From an uncultured Lachnospiraceae bacterium (GTDB taxonomy: Bacteria > Bacillota > Clostridia > Lachnospirales > Lachnospiraceae): a stretch of 19,394 bases of DNA. Every line of letters starts with the position of its first letter. Position 1 is the stretch's first letter. Positions 14,722 through 19,394 of the stretch are shown here, one piece after another. The position numbers and the translations under genes are program-made. The stretch is taken from contig CANQYH010000020.1 in assembly GCA_947628025.1 (NCBI GenBank), forward strand, positions 1 through 19,394. Reading direction: 5' to 3'. The notes beneath the pieces are model-generated. The model made no database searches. It was not told where the DNA came from and saw nothing but the letters and a program-made list of their open reading frames with translations.

Positions 14722-14785
14722 AGTAGGAGGACGCAAAAGGTCCGGGAGACTTTTGTTAAAACCGGCCGGATGAGGAAAAACGAAT

Positions 14786-14962
14786 GTGAAGAATAAGGCG
14801 GTAAAGAGAAGCGTATTGGGCTTCATGCCGGCAGCGCTCAACGGTTTCCCGAAAGGTGTGTCCGAATCGCTGATGAAGCGTCTTGCGAAAACCGGCTTCG
14901 GGTACGAGCTCTCTGCCTGGAAAGAGGGAGCAGACGGGTTCCCGGTCCCGGAATGGAAATGA
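14786..14962 (+). CDS. Possible 58-residue protein upstream of the LRR lipoprotein
   Basis: GTG start with GAGGA (14772-14776) 9 nt upstream; 58 codons ending at TGA 14960-14962. The product begins MKNKAVKRSVLGFMPAALNG and ends in a Trp/Pro-rich tail (GFPVPEWK); it is basic at the N terminus and has no clear membrane helix. It is the first ORF behind promoter C and lies 24 bp before the lipoprotein. I do not recognise it. It could be a small secreted or regulatory peptide or an unexpressed ORF. Confidence 0.4.
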   Translation: MKNKAVKRSVLGFMPAALNGFPKGVSESLMKRLAKTGFGYELSAWKEGADGFPVPEWK

Positions 14963-14986
14963 TTGAAAAGAGAGGAGATACACGGT

Positions 14987-16165
14987 ATGAGAAGAATCAC
15001 AGCAGTTGTGTTGGCCCTTGGCATGGCCGTCAGCCTTTTCGCCTGCGGAGGGAAGCAGGCGGGACAGCCAAAGGAAACGACCGGCGCCGCTTCGGGGACG
15101 TCCAAAACGACGGCGCCTGAGACGGACGCGCCTGAGAAAAAAACGAAAGCGAAAGACCCCGTTTCCATGGAAGACGCGGAGCTGCCGGCCGACAAGGATT
15201 TTATTTACGTCAAATTCAACAGTTATGTCGAGCTGAACGGTTATCAGGGAAAGGATGAGGTGATCGTCATCCCGAGCACCATCGAGGGTCTGCCCGTGCA
15301 GCTGAGCGGCTTTACGATCGGGGAAAAGGCTCATGTACGCGGGATCGTCCTTGACGAAGGCTATACCAGCATTCCGTCTATCAGCTGCGAGTCGGCGGAG
15401 AATTCTCCGATTGAAAGCATTAAGCTTCCGTCGACCTGTACGGAGGTCAGCTCCAGCAATTCGAACCCATTTGCATTTTCCAACATGCCCTATTTAAGCA
15501 CGATCGAAGTAGCGGACGGGAATCCGGTTTATTTTGTGGAAGACGGGATCCTGTACGCGAATCTCAGCGGGGGCGGAAAACTCCTGTTATGCTATCCGCC
15601 GATGAAAGAAGGGGAGGTCTTCTCCCAGCCTGATCATTCGGTTCTTGCCGAAGCGTGCTTTGCGAACAATACCGCGTTAAAACGGGTGGAAAACGCCAAT
15701 GCGAAGAACGGGGAGAACGCGTTCTTAAATTCGGCCGTTGAAGAGGTTGTCTGCTCCGACAACTGGACCTATCTTGGCCAGCACGAGTTTGACGACTATT
15801 CGGGAGAGTCCGAACTTAGAAGCATCACGCTATCCGCGAAGCTGAAGGATCTGGTCTGGAAAACGGATCATTTTAAGGGCCAGGATAAACTGGAAGAGAT
15901 CAACGTCCCTGAAGGCAATCCGGATTTCTTCTCGGAGGACGGGGTCCTGTATTATGTCGGAAGCAGCGGAACGTATCTGCTCAAATATCCCAACGCGCAT
16001 CCCGGGGAGGATTTCGTCGTCTCGGAGAAGGCGGATATGCTGTACTTGATCAGTACGGTGTTTGAAAATCCGATCTATCTGAAACGGGTGCATATTCCCG
16101 AGAAATGGGCGGATTCGGTGCGATCTTCCGATCTGCCGAACGGCATCGAAGTGGTTGTGGATTAG
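14987..16165 (+). CDS. BspA-like leucine-rich-repeat surface lipoprotein
   Basis: 392 residues. ATG 14987 is chosen over TTG 14963 because AGAGGAGA (14971-14978) is 8 nt upstream and the protein then starts with a lipoprotein signal peptide, lipobox LFAC with Cys20. A short Thr/Lys/Ala linker (about 21-65) precedes an LRR_5/BspA-like domain: VIVIPSTIEGLPVQLSGFTI, YLSTIEVADGNPVYFVEDGI, LYANLSGGGKLLLCYPP, LEEINVPEGNPDFFSEDGVL, LKYPNAHPGEDFVV. Such N-P-x-F-x-x-x-D-G-(I/V)-L-Y units are typical of gut Firmicutes surface proteins. It should be anchored outside the membrane; the binding target is unknown. Transcribed from promoter C, followed 35 bp later by a small membrane-protein gene. Confidence 0.85.
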   Translation: MRRITAVVLALGMAVSLFACGGKQAGQPKETTGAASGTSKTTAPETDAPEKKTKAKDPVSMEDAELPADKDFIYVKFNSYVELNGYQGKDEVIVIPSTIEGLPVQLSGFTIGEKAHVRGIVLDEGYTSIPSISCESAENSPIESIKLPSTCTEVSSSNSNPFAFSNMPYLSTIEVADGNPVYFVEDGILYANLSGGGKLLLCYPPMKEGEVFSQPDHSVLAEACFANNTALKRVENANAKNGENAFLNSAVEEVVCSDNWTYLGQHEFDDYSGESELRSITLSAKLKDLVWKTDHFKGQDKLEEINVPEGNPDFFSEDGVLYYVGSSGTYLLKYPNAHPGEDFVVSEKADMLYLISTVFENPIYLKRVHIPEKWADSVRSSDLPNGIEVVVD

Positions 16166-16200
16166 TCTGCTTTTACATTTTCTAAAGGAGGGGTTTAAAA

Positions 16201-16590
16201 ATGTTAAATAAAATGAAACGTTCGTTTGGCCGTCCGACGGTCAAGATCGCTCTTGTCGCAGTTGTTTTGGCTTTGGTCAGCCTGTTTCTGCCGTGGCTCT
16301 CCAGGGGGGAGCTGAGCACGTCGCTTATGGGGGCTTATATAGAGGAGCCTGAGTATTTTATAGGGCTGCCGGCTGTGATTTTGTGTTCTCTTCTGTGGCT
16401 TGCCGTGTGCTTCCTGCTGAACCATCCGAAGCTTTCGCTGGTCGGAATCGTCCCCCTGCTGTTCGCGTGGTTCGGGATCCTGCTGATCGCGGGAGAGGTT
16501 AAAGCCAAATTAGGCATCGGATTTTTCATTTATTTCATAGCGGCAGTTGTCTGCGCCGTCATGGCGTTTGCGACCAAAAAGCTGCGGTAA
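16201..16590 (+). CDS. Small four-helix membrane protein (129 aa, unknown)
   Basis: AAAGGAGGGG at 16184-16193 is 7 nt before the ATG, one of the best ribosome binding sites in the window. Four hydrophobic helices are visible: VKIALVAVVLALVSLFLPWL, FIGLPAVILCSLLWLAVCFL, LVGIVPLLFAWFGILLIAG and IGFFIYFIAAVVCAVMAFA, with a basic N terminus, so both ends are probably cytoplasmic. No catalytic motif or named family is recognised. It shares a transcript with the LRR lipoprotein upstream and ends at a terminator. Confidence 0.75.
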   Translation: MLNKMKRSFGRPTVKIALVAVVLALVSLFLPWLSRGELSTSLMGAYIEEPEYFIGLPAVILCSLLWLAVCFLLNHPKLSLVGIVPLLFAWFGILLIAGEVKAKLGIGFFIYFIAAVVCAVMAFATKKLR

Positions 16591-16608
16591 AAGTCGGAAA
16601 GAAAAGAG

Positions 16609-16652
16609 ATCCCGGAAACCAATGAACGATTCATGGTTTCTGGGATTTTTTT
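16609..16652 (+). terminator. Terminator of the lipoprotein/membrane-protein unit
   Basis: The arm from 16609 (ATCCCGGAAACC, ATGAA) pairs with TTCAT, GGTTTCTGGGAT through to about 16646, nearly perfect with a 3-nt loop, one G-T pair and one bulge, followed by a T7 run. It begins about 20 bp after the stop codon. Confidence 0.9.
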
Positions 16653-16684
16653 GAGCGGGAATGGGTTTCTGGCTCCGGATCAGC

Positions 16685-16723
16685 TATTTACCGTTATTTA
16701 CCTTATTTACCCAGTTATTTACC
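16685..16723 (+). repeat. Four direct TATTTACC iterons
   Basis: TATTTACC at 16685-16692, 16695-16702, 16704-16711 and 16716-16723, spaced 10, 9 and 12 bp, about one helical turn. They lie about 30 bp upstream of the -35 box of the antitoxin gene. Confidence 0.85.
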
Positions 16724-16751
16724 AGGCGTGAAGATTCCCCTGTCTTTTGAG

Positions 16752-16780
16752 TTGATTTTGCAATGCAAATGGCATATAAT
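16752..16780 (+). promoter_or_regulatory. Promoter with internal palindrome for the toxin-antitoxin pair
   Basis: TTGATT (16752-16757), 17-bp spacer, perfect TATAAT (16775-16780). The spacer contains TTTGCAATGCAAA (16757-16769), an inverted repeat around a central A. RelB/DinJ-type antitoxins repress their own promoters at such sites, so this is a likely operator. Confidence 0.75.
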
Positions 16781-16815
16781 ATATGTGCAGCCGAAAAAAG
16801 AAGGGGGTCAGTCTT

Positions 16816-17091
16816 ATGGCAGGCACGACAAATTTCAGCGTCCGCATGGACAGCGACATCAAGAAACAATGTGAGAGCCTTTACAATGAATTAGGGATCA
16901 ACCTTACCACCGCGATCAATGTTTTTCTGCGCCAGTCCCTCCGGGTCGGCGGGTTCCCGTTTGATGTGCGGTTGGATCAGCCTAACAAAGAAACGATTGC
17001 CGCTATGTTAGAGGCAGAGAGGATCGCGCGAGACACAAATGTAAAGCGCTATTCTGATGTGGAAGAAGCGCTCCGGGAGCTGAAACGATGA
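16816..17091 (+). CDS. dinJ: RelB/DinJ-family antitoxin
   Basis: 91 residues. The ATG at 16816 has AAGGGGG (16801-16807) 8 nt upstream; the upstream ATG 16783 falls at the expected transcription start. The N-terminal ribbon-helix-helix (TTNFSVRMDSDIKKQCESLY, NLTTAINVFLRQSLRVGGFP) binds DNA and dimerises, and the C-terminal segment (AERIARDTNVKRYSDVEEAL) is the family's toxin-binding part. It neutralises a YafQ-type mRNA endoribonuclease and normally represses its own promoter. It overlaps the toxin gene by 4 bp (ATGA), the usual arrangement. The antitoxin looks intact. Confidence 0.9.
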   Translation: MAGTTNFSVRMDSDIKKQCESLYNELGINLTTAINVFLRQSLRVGGFPFDVRLDQPNKETIAAMLEAERIARDTNVKRYSDVEEALRELKR

Positions 17092-17435
17092 AACGCGATA
17101 TTGTCTGGACTACCAGATTCAAAAAGGACTACAAACTGGCAATGAAACGCCATCTCGACATAGAACTGCTGGATGATATTATCCGCGCGCTGGCGCGTGG
17201 CGAGACACTGCCGGAAAAGAACAGAGATCATGAGCTGAGCGGCGATTGGACAGGGCACAGGGAATGTCATATCCAGCCGGATTGGCTCTTGGTCTACCGC
17301 TTCAAGTCCGGGTTTCAATATAAAACCATTCAGCGCGATATACGTTCGATTCTTACGATCTTTTTTCATTATTTTCCAGACGTTCGCCTTTTTTATAAAG
17401 TGCGAAACAGAAACCAATATGCCACCGGTATGTAA
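17088..17435 (+). CDS. yafQ: YafQ-family toxin with altered C terminus, probably inactive
   Basis: YafQ toxins are ribosome-dependent mRNA interferases of the RelE fold. Residues 1-72 match the family: RDIVWTTRFKKDYKLAMKRH, LPEKNRDHELSGDWTGHREC, HIQPDWLLVYRF. His48, His61 and Asp65 correspond to Escherichia coli YafQ His50, His63 and Asp67. After VYRF the expected last strand with (S/E)RTGTHxxLF, which carries catalytic His87, is missing. It is replaced by about 43 unrelated residues (KSGFQYKTIQRDIRSIL...), making the protein 115 residues, against about 92 for E. coli YafQ. The gene is thus probably broken at its 3' end by a rearrangement near 17307. The start overlaps the antitoxin stop. Confidence 0.82.
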   Translation: MKRDIVWTTRFKKDYKLAMKRHLDIELLDDIIRALARGETLPEKNRDHELSGDWTGHRECHIQPDWLLVYRFKSGFQYKTIQRDIRSILTIFFHYFPDVRLFYKVRNRNQYATGM

Positions 17436-17626
17436 AGCATTGCCGCGCGGATCGATTTTACAGCCGCAAGCGGATCTGCCGCACCGAACACCTCTGTTAT
17501 AAACGCAAATGCTAATCTGCGTTGCTTGCCGCAACGGGCAGGCCTGCGTATAATTGATGCTGTAAGCGGCGCATATTTTTCCTGCTGCCGCAATCATGCA
17601 AGAGCGAATAGAGGAGGCTGTGTCTG

Positions 17627-18136
17627 ATGTTAAGCGAAAATATGAAAGCGATCCGAAAATCAAAAGGACTTTCACAACAAGAACTGGCTGTCAAACTGAA
17701 CGTAGTACGGCAGACTGTTTCCAAATGGGAGCAAGGATTGTCTGTTCCCGACTCCGAAATGTTGATCTCATTATCGGAAGCACTTGAAACGCCGGTGAGC
17801 ACGTTGCTTGGAGAAACGGTTATGGAAGCGGCGGCCGATGACTTAAAAGCGATCTCTGAAAAGCTGGAGGTGATCAACCTGCAGCTCGCGCGGAAAAAGG
17901 CCAGGCAGAGGAAAGCGCTTCATGGTTTATTAATCATACTGTGTGTGTCCGCAGCAATAACGTTTGCGGTTTTAGCGGTGTCGGAAAGTCCGTACCTGGG
18001 GTGGGATTTCAGCGATCCGGAAACCGCTGTCATGGGGACCGCCGTTCATGCGTTTGAATGGTTATTTGTCAGGCTGGCCCCGGTCGTCTTCGTGGGCGCA
18101 CTCGCTGGAATATTCTTGACCCGGAAAAAAGACTAA
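17627..18136 (+). CDS. XRE-family transcriptional regulator with two membrane helices
   Basis: 169 residues. GAGGAGG (17611-17617) is 9 nt before the ATG. Residues about 5-60 are a textbook HTH_3 domain (MKAIRKSKGLSQQELAVKLN, VVRQTVSKWEQGLSVPDSEM, LISLSEALETPVSTLL). A short coiled coil follows (LKAISEKLEVINLQLARKKA), then two membrane helices (LLIILCVSAAITFAVLAV and LAPVVFVGALAGIFL) with a short external loop. It is therefore a membrane-bound DNA-binding regulator, a common type in Firmicutes; target and signal are unknown. It stands alone between the toxin remnant and the trp leader. No clear own terminator is seen behind it. Confidence 0.88.
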   Translation: MLSENMKAIRKSKGLSQQELAVKLNVVRQTVSKWEQGLSVPDSEMLISLSEALETPVSTLLGETVMEAAADDLKAISEKLEVINLQLARKKARQRKALHGLLIILCVSAAITFAVLAVSESPYLGWDFSDPETAVMGTAVHAFEWLFVRLAPVVFVGALAGIFLTRKKD

Positions 18137-18180
18137 AAGAAAACGTTCGCCGCCGGTGAAATTTTCTTTGCATTTTCCAG

Positions 18181-18209
18181 TTGACACCGGGCGGAACCTG
18201 TGCTAAGAT
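18181..18209 (+). promoter_or_regulatory. Sigma-A promoter of the trp operon
   Basis: TTGACA (18181-18186, perfect), 17-bp spacer, TAAGAT (18204-18209). It lies just upstream of the T-box leader; transcription should start near 18216. Confidence 0.85.
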
Positions 18210-18215
18210 TTTGTT

Positions 18216-18503
18216 AATTTAAGAAGATAAACCGTTGAAGCGGAGATAACGGCGGCGATGCCTTTACAGAGAGCCTGCGTTGCTGAGAGCCAGGTGAGAA
18301 ACAAACCGTCAAATGGACCGCGGAGGGTGCAGTCAAATGCGCGGAGGCGCAGAGTATTCTGCAACGTGGGGCATACGTCAGTTGCCGGGGATATGAGGGT
18401 ATCCCGCTAAGCGCACGGTTCATGGCCGTGAATTCAGGGTGGCACCGCGGATAGAGTTTATTCGTCCCTGACAGAATGAGAGTCGTTCTGTCAGGGACTT
18501 TTT
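18216..18503 (+). promoter_or_regulatory. Tryptophan T-box riboswitch leader
   Basis: The T-box consensus AGGGTGGCACCGCGG is at 18436-18450, followed by the attenuator. Stem I begins near GAAGCGGAG (about 18238) and its 3' side, ACCGCGGAG, lies just after the specifier. The proposed specifier is TGG (Trp) at 18314-18316 in the context AAATGGACCGC. The bulge TGGC in the T-box pairs with a tRNA end GCCA, that is discriminator base G73, as in bacterial tRNA-Trp. When uncharged tRNA-Trp accumulates, the antiterminator forms and trpE is transcribed. Identity agrees with the downstream gene. Confidence 0.93.
18464..18503 (+). terminator. T-box attenuator (terminator hairpin)
   Basis: GTCCCTGACAGAA (18464-18476) pairs perfectly with TTCTGTCAGGGAC (18486-18498), 13 bp with a 9-nt loop, followed by TTTTT. 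It is the regulated terminator of the Trp T-box, competing with the antiterminator formed by the T-box sequence just upstream. Confidence 0.92.
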
Positions 18504-18535
18504 GCGTACAGGCGAATGAAAGGAGGCAGATGCTT

Positions 18536-19394
18536 ATGAAGATTTTACCCTCGCTGCAGGAGGTCCGCGAGATCGCGGCGTCCGGGGAATACCAAGTGCT
18601 CCCGGTCAGCTGCGAGATCCTTTCGGATATCTGCACGCCGATCGAGGCGATGCGGGTGCTGAAAAATGTGTCTACGCACTGTTATATGCTGGAATCGGTG
18701 GCTGAAAAAGAGAAATGGGGCCGGTATACGTTTTTGGGGTTCGATCCGAAGCTGGAGATCACCTGCATGAACGGAGAGATGAAGACCGGGAATATCCGTT
18801 TCCGCACGGACGATCCCGCCGCGTACATGCGGCAGATCCTGGAGGATTATAAAAGTCCGAGATTTTCGTACCTGCCGCCGTTTACCGGAGGGCTGGTGGG
18901 ATATTTTTCTTATGATTATCTGGGCTACCGCGAGCCTGCGGTGCGGACGGAGGTGCGGGATGAGGAAGCGTTCAAGGACGTGGACCTGATGCTGTTTGAC
19001 CGGGTCATCGCGTTCGATCATTTCCGTCAGAAGATCATTTTGATTGCCAATATGCCGCTGGCGGAGCCGGAGACCGGGTACAATAAGGCGGTGCTGGAAC
19101 TGAAGCAGATGGCGGAGCTTCTGCGGCATGGGGAGAAGAAGCAGGAACCCGGCGGACGGCTGCTGGGCGAGGTCACGCCGCTCTTTGACCGGGAGACCTA
19201 CTGCGCGATGGTGGAAAAAGCGAAGCGCTATATCCGGGAGGGAGATATTTTCCAGATCGTGCTGTCCAACCGTCTCAGTGCGCCATTTGAGGGGAGTCTC
19301 TTAAATACGTACCGCGTGCTGCGGACGCTGAATCCGTCGCCGTACATGTTTTATTTTTCGGGGACCGACGTGGAGGTGGCGGGCGCCTCGCCGG
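18536..19394 (+). CDS. trpE: Anthranilate synthase component I (3' end outside window)
   Basis: Converts chorismate to anthranilate with ammonia supplied by component II (TrpG), the first step of tryptophan synthesis, in the cytoplasm. ATG 18536 is chosen over the in-frame ATG 18530 because AGGAGG (18521-18526) is 9 nt from the former and 3 nt from the latter. 286 residues are visible. The N-terminal part contains MLESVAEKEKWGRYTFLGFD (the LLES-type feedback site for tryptophan) and FTGGLVGYFSYDY. The start of the chorismate-binding domain shows EKAKRYIREGDIFQIVLSNR and NPSPYMFYFSG. The frame is open to the last base, so the catalytic C terminus lies outside. Controlled by the T-box upstream. 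Confidence 0.96.
   Translation, partial: MKILPSLQEVREIAASGEYQVLPVSCEILSDICTPIEAMRVLKNVSTHCYMLESVAEKEKWGRYTFLGFDPKLEITCMNGEMKTGNIRFRTDDPAAYMRQILEDYKSPRFSYLPPFTGGLVGYFSYDYLGYREPAVRTEVRDEEAFKDVDLMLFDRVIAFDHFRQKIILIANMPLAEPETGYNKAVLELKQMAELLRHGEKKQEPGGRLLGEVTPLFDRETYCAMVEKAKRYIREGDIFQIVLSNRLSAPFEGSLLNTYRVLRTLNPSPYMFYFSGTDVEVAGASP

Noticed and set aside
16685..16723. TATTTACC iterons considered as a plasmid-type replication origin
   Set aside because: No replication initiator gene or DnaA boxes nearby, and the surroundings are chromosomal (trp, spo, valS-folC).

Overview
The window comes from an endospore-forming, moderately GC-rich Clostridia genome, most likely Lachnospiraceae or a close relative. 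The reasons are a contiguous spoIIAA-spoIIAB-sigF-spoVAA-spoVAB-spoVAC block, Shine-Dalgarno sites of the AGGAGG type before most genes, a Trp T-box leader on trpE, and the valS-folC pairing. Every confident gene lies on the + strand; the long minus-strand ORFs are antisense shadows.

Region 1 (1-5138) holds the 3' part of valS with its terminator, then a sigma-A promoter, a long leader with four 65-bp tandem units that can fold into hairpins, and folC. folC is coupled by overlaps to a 51-residue protein and to a membrane-anchored TPR protein. Region 2 (5140-9234) is the sporulation block: the anti-anti-sigma factor, anti-sigma factor and forespore sigma factor F, followed by a SpoVA germination-channel segment. 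A candidate sigma-G promoter lies directly behind sigF, and an undescribed 78-residue membrane protein comes first in that transcript. The spoVA cluster stops after spoVAC; no spoVAD or spoVAE follows.

Region 3 (9235-16652) is the accessory part. Three transcription units follow one another: (A) a BspA-type leucine-rich-repeat fragment plus a lipoprotein with a repeat linker and RCC1-like blades; (B) a putative HTH regulator plus a STAND/NB-ARC-type NTPase whose TPR half lies in the -1 frame behind a G7 tract; (C) a 58-residue ORF, a BspA-like LRR lipoprotein and a four-helix membrane protein. Each unit starts from a nearly identical 50-bp promoter (upstream element ATTGTTAAAAT, 19-bp offset to a TTGCSG -35, 17-bp spacer, TAAT-type -10), and each has a terminator-like hairpin near its end. 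This suggests a co-regulated surface-lipoprotein/STAND module inserted behind the truncated spoVA operon. It is the best candidate here for an undescribed system, though its function cannot be read from sequence alone.

Region 4 (16653-19394) carries four TATTTACC iterons, a DinJ/RelB antitoxin with a palindrome inside its promoter, a YafQ-type toxin whose C-terminal catalytic His segment is replaced, an XRE regulator with two membrane helices, and a promoter, tryptophan T-box riboswitch and the 5' two-thirds of trpE, cut by the window end.
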